Made by a program: the position numbers and the translations under genes | Assembly: GCF_003614925.1 (NCBI RefSeq) | Contig: NZ_QYLP01000023.1 | Location: 58,137-122,136, forward strand | DNA: 64,000 nucleotides | Source of the DNA: Arthrobacter celericrescens | GTDB taxonomy: Bacteria; Actinomycetota; Actinomycetes; Actinomycetales; Micrococcaceae | Direction of reading: 5' to 3' | Shown here: piece after piece, positions 51,731-62,214 of the stretch | Layout: each line of letters opens with the position of its first letter | How positions within the stretch are numbered: the first letter of the stretch is position 1 | The notes under the pieces: model-generated | Told to the model about the DNA's origin: nothing | Seen by the model: the letters and a program-made list of their open reading frames with translations, nothing else | Databases searched by the model: none

Positions 51731-53077
51731 CTAATCGACGTTCCTTTCCGCCACCGTCAACGAGGTAATCATGGCCTTGACCAGCCGGTATTCCTCGGTG
51801 TTCCGGTACTCGATGGCCTCGGCCATGCTGTCGAAGACCAGCACGCCTTGGTCCGCGGCCTCGGCGTCCGTGAGGTCCGGGCGCATTTGGGCACCGCTGG
51901 CAAACATGTATATGGGAGACAGCTCCGGGCCGTTGACGACGTTATAAATCAGGCAGGCTTTGCCGTCCGCCCCTCCAATGGTGCTGGTCAACCCGTAGGA
52001 CGCCAGGACCTTACCGTTGCCGGTTTCCATCACCCGGTAGGCGAAACGCGGAGTCACGCTGTTGGTGAACTCCTTGTTGTATGGCAGCTGGACCTCGGCG
52101 TAGTCGAGCACTGTGTACGGCACCGGAGTTGTGCACGAACCGCCGAGACCACCCCCTTGGTTTCCGAACGCCAGTTCTGCGACTTTCTTGCCGGACGCAT
52201 CATGCACTGTCAAGTTCACGGCGTTCGGGGCGGCATCCGGCTTGGGCTGCACAGTCCACTGTGCCGGGTAGCTGAAGCTCACGCGGCCGTCCGGGCTGAC
52301 GTACCCGTTGGGCAAAGGCACGCCGTCGGGTGTCGCTGCCATCGGCCCCTTGCCCACCAATTGTTCCCGCAGGTTCACCGGGATGCCCTTCTCCGCGAAT
52401 TCCTTGTCCATGGCCTGCTGCGGCGTCATGGCCTGGCCGTTCTGCGAGACATCGTTGTTCAGGGAGTGGAACTTCCAGGTGAATACGGCGGCCCATTCCT
52501 GCTGGAAGTCCGTGAGGAAGCGCTTGTTCCCTTGCAGCCTGGCCAGGTTGTACCAGGCGTTGCCGCCGTCGAGGCCCATCGCCCGGGCACCCTCATCGGA
52601 GGTTTCGTACGCGATCCAGCCTTCGGCGCAGCCGAGCACGGTGTAGTACTTCTGCTCCGCTGCAGGAATCGCTTCCGTCACCGGGTTCTGGGTGCTGCGG
52701 CGCAGATCGATATTGGCAGGCGTGCACGCAACGCCGTTGGTGCTCAGGCCGGCCGGCTGGGTTGCCGTGGGACTGGGCGTGGCGGTCGGCGTCGGGCTGG
52801 CCGAAACCGAGGGAGTTCCGGTGGTGGCCGGATCAGGAGCCGGCTGCTGTACCAAGGTCCCGCCGACCACGACGGCGGCCGCAACGGCTGCCGCGGCCGC
52901 CAGTCCGGCTGCGGCAGTACGCAGGGCGGTGCGCCGCACGGGCTTGCGCCCGGCCAGCGAGACGACATTCGGGTCGGTGGAGAACACGATTGAACGGGCC
53001 GAGTCGATTCCCGGCGTGGTGTCCGGTTCAGCGACGCGCGGCTTGGCGTCCTTCATGAGTTGCTCGATGCGGTCCAT
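51731..53077 (-). CDS. membrane-anchored partner of ECF sigma factor
   Basis: A 448-aa protein. The cytosolic N-terminus (MDRIEQLMKDAKPRVAEPDT) is followed by one transmembrane segment (AAAGLAAAAAVAAAVVVGGT), a Pro/Thr/Ser linker (SVSASPTPTATPSPTATQPA) and a large outer domain (YYTVLGCAEGWIAYETSDEG, VSFSYPAQWTVQPKPD, GGLGGSCTTPVPYTVLDYAE). It follows the sigma gene by 2 nt, the usual place of an anti-sigma factor; a ZAS zinc motif is not seen, so the interaction is inferred from position and topology. Confidence 0.75.
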   Translation of the reverse strand: MDRIEQLMKDAKPRVAEPDTTPGIDSARSIVFSTDPNVVSLAGRKPVRRTALRTAAAGLAAAAAVAAAVVVGGTLVQQPAPDPATTGTPSVSASPTPTATPSPTATQPAGLSTNGVACTPANIDLRRSTQNPVTEAIPAAEQKYYTVLGCAEGWIAYETSDEGARAMGLDGGNAWYNLARLQGNKRFLTDFQQEWAAVFTWKFHSLNNDVSQNGQAMTPQQAMDKEFAEKGIPVNLREQLVGKGPMAATPDGVPLPNGYVSPDGRVSFSYPAQWTVQPKPDAAPNAVNLTVHDASGKKVAELAFGNQGGGLGGSCTTPVPYTVLDYAEVQLPYNKEFTNSVTPRFAYRVMETGNGKVLASYGLTSTIGGADGKACLIYNVVNGPELSPIYMFASGAQMRPDLTDAEAADQGVLVFDSMAEAIEYRNTEEYRLVKAMITSLTVAERNVD

Positions 53078-53079
53078 GG

Positions 53080-53583
53080 CTAGCCCTTCCGTTCGGTCAT
53101 GAGGTGGGTGGGGGCGGCCTTCGCGAAGGCCTTCCGGGCGCGGTGCAGCCGGACGGCCGCGGCGGAGGGTGAACATTCGAGGCTTTCTGCCAGTTCGGCG
53201 GTGCTCAGGTCGTCCCAGTAGCTGAGCATGAGCACTTCCCGGTCGCGGTCGTTCAGCCGCGTCAGGACATCGGCGACGGCGGCGCGCTGGCCATCCTCTA
53301 CTGCTTCGCCCTGGGTGCGGGCTTCCTCCGCCAGCCGTTCGATGAGCTGTTCCCGGCGGCGCCTGCCTTTGTACTCGTTGCCCAGCACGTTCCGGGCGGT
53401 GGCGATCAGCCAGCCGATGCCCGGCGGCTCCTCGAGCCGTTTCTCCCAGACAATGCGGAAGACGTCCGCGGCGAGCTCCTCCGCCCGTGCCCGGTCGTTG
53501 ATGCGGTACGCGATGTAGTGGTACACGCGGGTGAAGTGCTGAGAATGCAGAGCGATGAACTCGTGCTCCCTGGCAGCCAACAT
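53080..53583 (-). CDS. ECF RNA polymerase sigma factor
   Basis: A 167-aa sigma-70 family protein. Region 2: FIALHSQHFTRVYHYIAYRI, NDRARAEELAADVFRIVWEK. Region 4: VLTRLNDRDREVLMLSYWDD, LSTAELAESLECSPSAAAVR and LHRARKAF. No extracytoplasmic extension. It directs RNA polymerase to an unknown regulon, probably restrained by the membrane protein encoded 2 nt downstream. Start at 53583 with GGGGGA upstream. Confidence 0.9.
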   Translation of the reverse strand: MLAAREHEFIALHSQHFTRVYHYIAYRINDRARAEELAADVFRIVWEKRLEEPPGIGWLIATARNVLGNEYKGRRRREQLIERLAEEARTQGEAVEDGQRAAVADVLTRLNDRDREVLMLSYWDDLSTAELAESLECSPSAAAVRLHRARKAFAKAAPTHLMTERKG

Positions 53584-53686
53584 TTTTGCTGATCCCCCGG
53601 ATTCGATGGCTTGACTTTAATGACTTAGTGTCCCGGGAACAGCAGTTTCTTACATCGCTTGGAGGAATTTTTCAGCGGGGAGTTTT

Positions 53687-54649
53687 CTAGCCCAGCGCGC
53701 GGGGGTGCGCCGCTGCGTACACTTCGCGGAGAGTGTCGGCCGTGACCAGCGTGTACACCTGGGTGGTGGTCACCGAGGCGTGGCCGAGGAGTTCCTGGAC
53801 CACGCGGACGTCCGCGCCGCCTTCGAGCAGGTGGGTGGCGAAGGAGTGGCGCAGGGTGTGCGGGGAGACGTCCTTGGTGATGTTGGCCTTGTCCGCCGCG
53901 GTTTTCAGGATGGTCCAGGCGCTTTGCCGGCTGATCCGGCCGCCGCGCGCGTTGAGGAACAAGGCGGGCGTGCCTTTGCCCTTGGCGGCAAGGAGGGGCC
54001 GGCCGCGCACCAGGTAGGCGCCCACGGCGCGTGCCCCGTAGGAGCCAAGCGGCACCAGTCGTTCCTTGGAGCCCTTGCCGAACAGCCGCACGATCGCGGG
54101 GCCGTCGGAGCCGCTTTCGAGGGAGACGTCGTCGACGTCGAGCCCCACCGCTTCGCTGATGCGGGCGCCGGTGGAGTAGAGGAACTCGAGCAGGGCGCGG
54201 TCGCGCAGCCCTGTGGGGGTGTCCGTGCCGGCGGCTTCGAGGATCCGGGTGACCTCGTCCACGCTGATCGCCTTGGGCAGCCGCTTGCCGGGCATCGGCG
54301 GGTGGACATCGCTGGCGGGGTCCCCCGTCGTGGTTCCCTCCAGGGCCCAGAACTTGTGGAGGCCGCGCACGGCAACCACAGTCCTGGCGGCGGATCGCAC
54401 GCCGAGCGCGGCGGCGCCGTCGGACCCGTCAGAGAGTGCCTGCACGAAGGCCGTGACGTCATGCCGGGAGACCCCGCCGGGTTTGTCGACGCCGGCCGCG
54501 GCGAGGAAGTTGGCGTAGCGGGACAGGTCGCGCCGGTAGGCGAAAAGTGTGTTGCTGGCCAGGCCGCGTTCGACCCCCAGGTGCTGCAGGTAGTCGCTGA
54601 CGGCCCGGTCGACGGCGGTGGGCGCGCGGGTGTCCTCCCCCGGCTGCAT
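53687..54649 (-). CDS. xerD: site-specific tyrosine recombinase XerD
   Basis: A 320-aa recombinase for chromosome-dimer resolution at dif with XerC and FtsK. Catalytic residues: Arg in [20 protein letters not shown], Lys in [14 protein letters not shown], His/Arg in [20 protein letters not shown], His in [19 protein letters not shown], and Tyr in QVYT. Start at 54649, 2 nt after the NUDIX stop. Position matches Rv1701 after Rv1700 in M. tuberculosis. Not a phage integrase: no nearby att site, family-length fit. Confidence 0.95.
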   Translation of the reverse strand: MQPGEDTRAPTAVDRAVSDYLQHLGVERGLASNTLFAYRRDLSRYANFLAAAGVDKPGGVSRHDVTAFVQALSDGSDGAAALGVRSAARTVVAVRGLHKFWALEGTTTGDPASDVHPPMPGKRLPKAISVDEVTRILEAAGTDTPTGLRDRALLEFLYSTGARISEAVGLDVDDVSLESGSDGPAIVRLFGKGSKERLVPLGSYGARAVGAYLVRGRPLLAAKGKGTPALFLNARGGRISRQSAWTILKTAADKANITKDVSPHTLRHSFATHLLEGGADVRVVQELLGHASVTTTQVYTLVTADTLREVYAAAHPRALG

Positions 54650-54651
54650 GG

Positions 54652-55314
54652 TCAGCGCTGGCTGGGGTGGGCCGGCCAGGGAGCGTTGCCGGGACGCAGT
54701 CCGCTGAAGCCGCCGGCGCGTGCGGCCGCGGCGGCGAGGATCCCGACGACGGCCGAGGGGTTGTGCAGCCGGCCTTCCAGGACGGCCGCGACCGCGTCGT
54801 CCAGGGAGACCCAGGCCAGTTCGATCTCGGCCTCCTCGTCCGTGCGGACGTGGCGCTCGGCCTCCGGGACGTCGGAAAGGCCACGGGCAAGGTAGATCCG
54901 GATCGCTTCGCTGGAGGATCCGGGTGAGTTGAAGAAGTCCGCCAGGACGTTCCATTCCGCGGCCTGGAGGTCGGCTTCTTCCGCCAGTTCGCGCGCCGCG
55001 CCGACCACGAAGTCCTCGCCTTCGATGTCGAGCAGGCCCGCGGGAATCTCCCACAGGTCCATGCCCACCGGGTGCCGGTACTGCTTGAGCAGGAGGATGT
55101 CGCCGTCGTCGTTCATGGGCAGGACGGCAACGGCACCCGGGTGGTCGATGTAGTCGCGGACCAGGGTGCCGGTGTCCTCGGCGAGCTCGAATGCATCGCT
55201 GACGACGTCCCAGATCCGGCCTTCGTAGACCTTGCTGGACGACAAAAGACGGCGCGGGCTCGGTGTGTCCGAAAACTGCCGGGAACTGCTGGAAGATTCG
55301 GAACTGCCGGGCAT
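54652..55314 (-). CDS. ADP-ribose pyrophosphatase (NUDIX)
   Basis: A 220-aa NUDIX hydrolase. [46 protein letters not shown] contains the Nudix box with the ADPRase-type PAGLLD lead-in. A Ser-rich N-terminus ([14 protein letters not shown]) is lineage-specific. It corresponds to Rv1700 between pyrG and xerD. It hydrolyses ADP-ribose to AMP and ribose 5-phosphate. Start MPGSSES at 55314. Confidence 0.9.
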   Translation of the reverse strand: MPGSSESSSSSRQFSDTPSPRRLLSSSKVYEGRIWDVVSDAFELAEDTGTLVRDYIDHPGAVAVLPMNDDGDILLLKQYRHPVGMDLWEIPAGLLDIEGEDFVVGAARELAEEADLQAAEWNVLADFFNSPGSSSEAIRIYLARGLSDVPEAERHVRTDEEAEIELAWVSLDDAVAAVLEGRLHNPSAVVGILAAAAARAGGFSGLRPGNAPWPAHPSQR

Positions 55315-55343
55315 CGCGCCGTCCTTTGCGGGTGCTGAATGAA

Positions 55344-57227
<1,884 letters not shown>

Positions 57228-58967
57228 CTAGGCGGGCTGCGGCAGGAGCTTGGCGTCGTCGAGCAGTTCCTGCGCGTGGGCGCGGGCGGACTCGGAATCT
57301 TCCTGCCCGGCGAGCATCCTCGCCAGCTCCCGCACGCGCTCGTCCTCGTCCAACAGCTGCACGTCGCTGGAGGTGAATCCGGTGGAGGTTTTGCCGTCAG
57401 CGCCCCGCACCGAGGTTTTGGTCACACGGATGTGCTGGTTGGCGAAGGCGGCCACCTGCGGAAGGTGCGTGACCACCAGGACCTGGACGTGGCGGGCCAG
57501 CATCGCGAGCCGGCGGCCGATTTCGACGGCGGCCTTGCCGCCCACGCCCGCATCGACCTCGTCGAACACGAAGGTGGGGACCGGGTCCACCGCGGCGAGG
57601 ACAACTTCGATGGCCAGCATCACGCGGGACAGTTCACCGCCCGAGGCGCCCTTGCCGAGCGGTCGGGCGGGCGCGCCCGAGTGCGGCTGGAGGAGGAACG
57701 CGACGTCGTCCTGGCCGTGCGGGCCGAGGTCGCCGCTGTCCTCGACTTCGATCACAAGGGTGGCGTCGGCCATGGCGAGGGCGGTCAGCTCGGCGCTGAC
57801 GCGCGTGGAGAGGCCCTTGGCGGCCTTGGCGCGGGCCTTGCTGATCCGGGCCGCTTGCTTGCGCAGCTCCGCCTCGGCGGTGGAGACGGACGCTTCCAGG
57901 GCCTCGATCCGGGAGGAGTCATCTTGCAGCTCGTCCAGGCGGACCCGCGCCGTGGCGGCCCATTCCAGGACCTCGTCGATGCTCGGGGCGTACTTGCGGA
58001 TGAGCTTGGCCAGCACCGCCCGGCGTTCCTCGATTTCGGCAAGCCGCTCCGGGCCTTCGGAGTCGAGCGACGCCTGGTAGCTGGAGAGTTCCGCGGCGAT
58101 GTCGTTGAGCAGGAAGCCGACCTCGGCGAGCCGGGACGCCGCCGCGCCGAGCGCTTCGTCGTGTTCGGCCACCTGTTCCAGGAGCCGCTTGGCCGAGTCG
58201 ACCAGGGTGGTGGCGTCTCCGCTGTCGCCGAAGTCTTCGGCGATCAGGGCTTCGTGGGCGGCGGTCGCGGCGATCCGCAATTCCTCCACGTTGGCCAGCT
58301 TCACGGCCTCGCCCTTGAGGGCCTCGTCCTCGCCGGGCTGAGGGTCGACGCCGTCGATCTCCTCCAGCGCCGCCTGCAGGGACTCGGCTTCGCGCAGGCG
58401 TTCGCGGACCTCGCTCCGGAGAGCATCGAGCTCGGCCTGGTCCGACTTCCAGCGGCCGTACAGTTCCTGGTACCCGCCCAGGATGCCGGCGAGATCGGGC
58501 CCGGCAAAGCGGTCCAGGGCGTTCCGCTGCGCCGTGACGCTCTTGAGCCGGATCTGGTCCGACTGGCCGTGCACCACCACCAGGCTCTCGCCGAGCTCCG
58601 CGAGCACGCCCACCGGGGCGGAGCGGCCGCCCACGAACGCCCGGCTGCGGCCGTCGGCACCGACGGTGCGGGCCAGCAGCAGCTGCGCGCCGCCGTCGAA
58701 CTCTTCGGCCTCGCCGCCCGCTTCGACGGCCCGCACGACGGCGGTGTGCCCCGGGTCCAGGGTCAACAGGGCTTCCGCGGAGGCAGACTTCGCCCCGGTC
58801 CGGACGGCACCGGCGTCCGAACGCGAGCCCAACAGGAGCCCCACGGCGGTGACCACCATGGTCTTGCCTGCGCCGGTTTCGCCGGTGACGACGCTCAGCC
58901 CGGGGCCGAGCGGCAGGGTGGCGTCGGTGATGACGCCGAGGTCGCGGATGCGCAGTTCCTCGATCAT
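57228..58967 (-). CDS. recN: DNA repair protein RecN
   Basis: A 579-aa SMC-like ATPase for double-strand break repair. Walker A GETGAGKT (29-36) follows MIEELRIRDLGVITDATLPL. Two coiled-coil arms (about 155-370) flank the hinge. The signature and Walker B region reads ASGGELSRVMLAIEVVLAAV then DPVPTFVFDEVDAGVGG. It follows nadK by 3 nt. Order nadK-recN-pyrG is conserved in actinobacteria. Confidence 0.97.
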   Translation of the reverse strand: MIEELRIRDLGVITDATLPLGPGLSVVTGETGAGKTMVVTAVGLLLGSRSDAGAVRTGAKSASAEALLTLDPGHTAVVRAVEAGGEAEEFDGGAQLLLARTVGADGRSRAFVGGRSAPVGVLAELGESLVVVHGQSDQIRLKSVTAQRNALDRFAGPDLAGILGGYQELYGRWKSDQAELDALRSEVRERLREAESLQAALEEIDGVDPQPGEDEALKGEAVKLANVEELRIAATAAHEALIAEDFGDSGDATTLVDSAKRLLEQVAEHDEALGAAASRLAEVGFLLNDIAAELSSYQASLDSEGPERLAEIEERRAVLAKLIRKYAPSIDEVLEWAATARVRLDELQDDSSRIEALEASVSTAEAELRKQAARISKARAKAAKGLSTRVSAELTALAMADATLVIEVEDSGDLGPHGQDDVAFLLQPHSGAPARPLGKGASGGELSRVMLAIEVVLAAVDPVPTFVFDEVDAGVGGKAAVEIGRRLAMLARHVQVLVVTHLPQVAAFANQHIRVTKTSVRGADGKTSTGFTSSDVQLLDEDERVRELARMLAGQEDSESARAHAQELLDDAKLLPQPA

Positions 58968-58970
58968 GGA

Positions 58971-60098
58971 TCAGCTCTCCTTCGTGGCTTCATTGCCGTG
59001 CCCCGGGCTTTCCTCCCACGCGGCGTCCTCCTGGCCGTATCCGGGATCATGCGGGCCGGGCGGGTCCAAAGGGCCGGGCGGGTCCAAAGGGCCGGGCGGG
59101 TCCAAAGGGCCGGGCGGGTCCAAAGGGCCGGGCAAGGGAGTGGGGATCGGCGTGCGGACCACCGGCACGGGGCCGGTGTGGATTTCGGCCGAGCGCGGCA
59201 CCGGGCCGCGCCAGCCGTGGATGGGAAGTTCGAACTTGCGGACCAGGCGGGCCGAGAACGGCGTCTGGTGGGTGCGGGCCAGCCGTACGGGCCGGGTGGA
59301 GCGGGTGACCTCCACGCGGGCGCCGGGCGGCAGGTCCACGGAGCGCCTGCCGTCGCACCAGAGCACGCCCTTGGCGTCGGTGCGGTTGAGGATTTCCACG
59401 GCGAGCTTGGAGCGTGGGGACACCACCAGGGGCTTCGTGAAGAGGGCGTGGGCGCTGATGGGCACGATCACCAGGGCTTCCACTTCGGGCCACACCACGG
59501 GCCCGCCCGAGGAGAACGCGTAGGCAGTGGAGCCGGTGGGGGTGGCGAGTACCACGCCGTCGCAGCCGAAGGAGGTCAGCGGGCGTTCGTCCACTTCGGT
59601 GACCACTTCGACCATGCGTTCCCGGTCCGCCTTTTCAATGGCGGCTTCGTTCAGGGCCCAGGTGTGCCAGATCTTCTGGCCGCGCACCCACACCTGGACG
59701 TCGATGGTCATGCGCTCTTCGACTGTGTACTCGCGGCTGGCGATCCAGTCCACGGTCTGGGTGAGGTCGGCCCGTTCGCTTTCGGCGAGGAAGCCCACGT
59801 GCCCCAGGTTCACGCCGAGCATGGGCAGGTCCACCTCGCGGACCAGTTCCGCGGCGCGCAGGATGGTGCCGTCGCCGCCGAGGACCATGACGAGTTCCAC
59901 GTCTTCGAGGCGGACGTCCTCGTGCAGGATCTCGATCGGCTTGTCCACGTGGCCGAAGAAGCGTTCGACGTCGGCCAGTTCGGACTTCTGCATGACCGGC
60001 ACCAGGCCCGAGGTGTGCAGGGCATCGCAGGCATCCCACGCTGCGCGGAGGGATTCTTCCCGCCCGGTGTGGGCAAGGACCAGTACGCGCCTGCTCAT
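58971..60098 (-). CDS. nadK: NAD kinase with repeat-containing C-terminal tail
   Basis: A 375-aa kinase making NADP. Motif GGDGTILRAAELV near residue 74, and the NAD-binding block GVVLATPTGSTAYAFSSGGP. The catalytic domain ends about residue 310. A Pro-rich tail with four GPLDPP repeats (18-bp DNA repeats) and an acidic end (GYGQEDAAWEESPGHGNEAT) follows, which typical NadK lacks. The tail is probably disordered. Confidence 0.95.
   Translation of the reverse strand: MSRRVLVLAHTGREESLRAAWDACDALHTSGLVPVMQKSELADVERFFGHVDKPIEILHEDVRLEDVELVMVLGGDGTILRAAELVREVDLPMLGVNLGHVGFLAESERADLTQTVDWIASREYTVEERMTIDVQVWVRGQKIWHTWALNEAAIEKADRERMVEVVTEVDERPLTSFGCDGVVLATPTGSTAYAFSSGGPVVWPEVEALVIVPISAHALFTKPLVVSPRSKLAVEILNRTDAKGVLWCDGRRSVDLPPGARVEVTRSTRPVRLARTHQTPFSARLVRKFELPIHGWRGPVPRSAEIHTGPVPVVRTPIPTPLPGPLDPPGPLDPPGPLDPPGPLDPPGPHDPGYGQEDAAWEESPGHGNEATKES
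59053..59133 (-). repeat. 18-bp tandem repeat in nadK
   Basis: GGGCCGGGCGGGTCCAAA occurs four times exactly (59053-59124) plus a half copy to 59133. It encodes GPLDPP units in the C-terminal tail; copy number is likely variable among strains. Confidence 0.95.
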
Positions 60099-60126
60099 GG
60101 TTTTCCGTTCCGCTCGTGGCCTGTTC

Positions 60127-60933
60127 TCAGGTCCAGATCTTCGCCAACAGTGCGTCGACGTGCCCGTCGCGCTCTTCGATCTTAGGCAGGAGCTGTGACA
60201 TCCTGCGCTTCATCCACAGGAAGTACTCCACATTTCCGTCCTGTCCGGGCAGCGGGCTCTCCGCCAGCCCGCACAAATCCAGCCCGGCATCCACTGCCGC
60301 GCGCGCCACGCCGGCTACCGCCCGGCGTCGTTCGTCAGGCGAGGACACCACCCCGGTGCGGGACAGCCGTTCCTTGCCGACTTCGAACTGCGGTTTGACC
60401 ATGAGCAGCAGGTCTCCCCCGGGTTCGGTGCAGGCCGCCAGGGGCTCCAGCACCAGGGTCAGGGAGATGAAGGACAGGTCTGCGACGGTCAGGGCGGCGG
60501 GGCCGCCGATCTGCGCGGGTTCCATGTAGCGGACGTTGAGGCCTTCGTGGACGACGACGCGCGGATCCTCGCGCAGCATGGGTACCAGCTGGCCATGCCC
60601 GACGTCGACGGCGACCACCTGCGCGGCGCCGCGCTTGAGGAGGACGTCGGTGAAGCCGCCGGTGGAGGCCCCGGCGTCCAGGCAGCGTTTGCCTTCGGCC
60701 GACACCTCCAGGAAGGCGTCGAGGGCGCCGGCGAGCTTGTGGCCGGCGCGGCTGACGTAGGCGTCCTCCGCGTGGGCCTGGACGTCCAGGGCGGTGTCTT
60801 CGCCGCACTGCAGGGAGGCCTTGAGCAGCACCGTGCCGCCGGAACTCACTTTGCCGTCGGCGATGAGCTTGGCCGCGTGGGTGCGGGACCTCGCCAGCCC
60901 GCGGCTGACGAGTTCCTGGTCAAGACGTGCCAT
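60127..60933 (-). CDS. tlyA: TlyA-family rRNA 2'-O-methyltransferase
   Basis: A 268-aa protein. The N-terminal S4 domain is MARLDQELVSRGLARSRTHA, AKLIADGKV. The FtsJ-like methyltransferase has motif I CLDAGASTGGFTDVLLKRGA and later VADLSFISLTLVLEPL and VKPQFEVGKERLSRTGVV. In mycobacteria TlyA methylates 16S C1409 and 23S C1920, giving capreomycin sensitivity. It is followed by nadK after 28 nt, as in Rv1694-Rv1695. Confidence 0.95.
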   Translation of the reverse strand: MARLDQELVSRGLARSRTHAAKLIADGKVSSGGTVLLKASLQCGEDTALDVQAHAEDAYVSRAGHKLAGALDAFLEVSAEGKRCLDAGASTGGFTDVLLKRGAAQVVAVDVGHGQLVPMLREDPRVVVHEGLNVRYMEPAQIGGPAALTVADLSFISLTLVLEPLAACTEPGGDLLLMVKPQFEVGKERLSRTGVVSSPDERRRAVAGVARAAVDAGLDLCGLAESPLPGQDGNVEYFLWMKRRMSQLLPKIEERDGHVDALLAKIWT

Positions 60934-60948
60934 TCTCAGCTTTCCGGT

Positions 60949-61215
60949 TCAGCTTTCTTCGGTGTCCAGCGTTTCAGTATCCAGGGTTTCGGTGTCCAGG
61001 GTTTCAGTATCCAGGGTTTCGGTGTCCAGGGTTTCAGTATCCAGGGCGGACAGCAGGGCGTCGTGGATCCCGGTGTACAGCCCCAAGTGTTCCTCCACAG
61101 GCGCCGCCGGAATGTCGGCCAGCCCTGCCGCAACGGCGTCCACCACGGGATCGCCGCCCTCCTCCGGAGGCTCCGGCCAGCGCACGCTGTCGCCGTGTCC
61201 GTTCACGTCAGTCAT
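60949..61215 (-). CDS. small acidic protein with LDTET repeats
   Basis: An 88-aa acidic protein. The conserved N-terminal half (RWPEPPEEGGDPVVDAVAAG, then LYTGIHDALLSA) fits the small protein found between the HAD phosphatase and tlyA in actinobacteria (Rv1693 position). The C-terminal half is six LDTET repeats encoded by 15-bp units. Start at 61215; it lies 9 nt after the HAD stop. Function unknown. Confidence 0.8.
   Translation of the reverse strand: MTDVNGHGDSVRWPEPPEEGGDPVVDAVAAGLADIPAAPVEEHLGLYTGIHDALLSALDTETLDTETLDTETLDTETLDTETLDTEES
60963..61048 (-). repeat. 15-bp tandem repeat encoding LDTET
   Basis: Six units alternate GTATCCAGGGTTTCG and GTGTCCAGGGTTTCA-like forms, giving a 30-bp higher-order period. 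The amino-acid sequence is constant while third positions alternate, so duplication of 30-bp pairs is likely. Confidence 0.9.
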
Positions 61216-61224
61216 GCCAGCAGT

Positions 61225-62214
61225 CTAGTTTTCGATCCACTCCACACGCGGAGCCGTGGCTTCGGCGGCATCGGGGGTGGCCGCCCACCATGCGGCGCAG
61301 GCTGCACGCCAGGAGTCCAGCTCGTCCTCGGACCGGCTGACCGTGACGGTCCCGTCCTCCACGGACGCCGTCGAGTTGCCGCAGCGGAAGAGTCCGCCGT
61401 CCTCGCTGATCGCGGGGTACGGCTCGTACAGCGCGGTCAGGTCCGGGATCAGGTAGCTGGGGCGTTCCAGGCTGCGGGCGGCGAGGATCGACTCGCGGGT
61501 GTCGACGCCGGTGAGCACCGCCGCCGTCGCGAATCCCGCCCGGTTGCCACCCAGGATGTCCGTGTCGAGGCGGTCGCCGACGACGAGCGGGCGCTCGGAG
61601 CCCAGCCGCTTGGCAGCAGCGTGGAAAAGCGGCGCCTCGGGCTTGCCGGCGACGCGCGGGGTCAGGCCGGTGGCCGCCGAGACAGCGGCCACCAGGGTGC
61701 CGTTGCCAGGGGCCATGCCGCGGGCCTGGGGAATGGACATGTCCGTATTTGTGGCCACCCAGAGCGCTCCGCCGGCCACCACATAGGAGGCCTCGGCAAG
61801 CTGCTTCCAGCCGATTTCGGGGTTGAAGCCCTGCACGACGGCCACCGGTTCGCCGGCGGCGTCGTGGACGGGGACGAGCCCGACCAGTTCGATCTCGTGG
61901 GCCAGCGCGGCGCTGCCGGTAATCAGCACGTGTGCACCGGGCGCCAGCAGTTCGGACAGGAGGACGGCCGCGGCCTGGGACGAGCTCACCACCTGGTGGT
62001 CCTCGGCGGGAGCGCCGAGTTCACGCAGGTGCGCGGCCACCTGGGCCGGGGTGCGCGAGGCGTTGTTGGTCACGTAGCCGAGACCGACCCCGGCGTCCTC
62101 TAGCCTGGACAAGGACTCCACGGCGCCGGGAATGGCGTGCGGCCCGGCGTACACCACGCCGTCCAGGTCGGAGAGGACGGAGTCGAAGGCCGAGAGCAGG
62201 GACGCCTCAGTCAT
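61225..62214 (-). CDS. HAD-family phosphatase (NagD-like, class IIA)
   Basis: A 329-aa hydrolase. Motif I: FDSVLSDLDGVVYAGPHAIP (nucleophile Asp, DxDG). Motif II Ser/Thr: LGYVTNNASRTPAQVAAHLR. Motif III/IV: RPLVVGDRLDTDILGGNRAG. The class IIA cap lies between. A C-terminal extension (WRAACAAWWAATPDAAEATA) is added. Corresponds to Rv1692, a glycerol-3-phosphate phosphatase. It overlaps the TPR gene stop by 8 nt. Confidence 0.9.
   Translation of the reverse strand: MTEASLLSAFDSVLSDLDGVVYAGPHAIPGAVESLSRLEDAGVGLGYVTNNASRTPAQVAAHLRELGAPAEDHQVVSSSQAAAVLLSELLAPGAHVLITGSAALAHEIELVGLVPVHDAAGEPVAVVQGFNPEIGWKQLAEASYVVAGGALWVATNTDMSIPQARGMAPGNGTLVAAVSAATGLTPRVAGKPEAPLFHAAAKRLGSERPLVVGDRLDTDILGGNRAGFATAAVLTGVDTRESILAARSLERPSYLIPDLTALYEPYPAISEDGGLFRCGNSTASVEDGTVTVSRSEDELDSWRAACAAWWAATPDAAEATAPRVEWIEN

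Noticed and set aside
53687..54649. Second mobile-element integrase
   Set aside because: Protein and gene order match chromosomal XerD; no att repeats or cargo nearby.
59053..59133. Possible CRISPR array
   Set aside because: Units are 18 bp with no spacers and lie inside nadK in frame.
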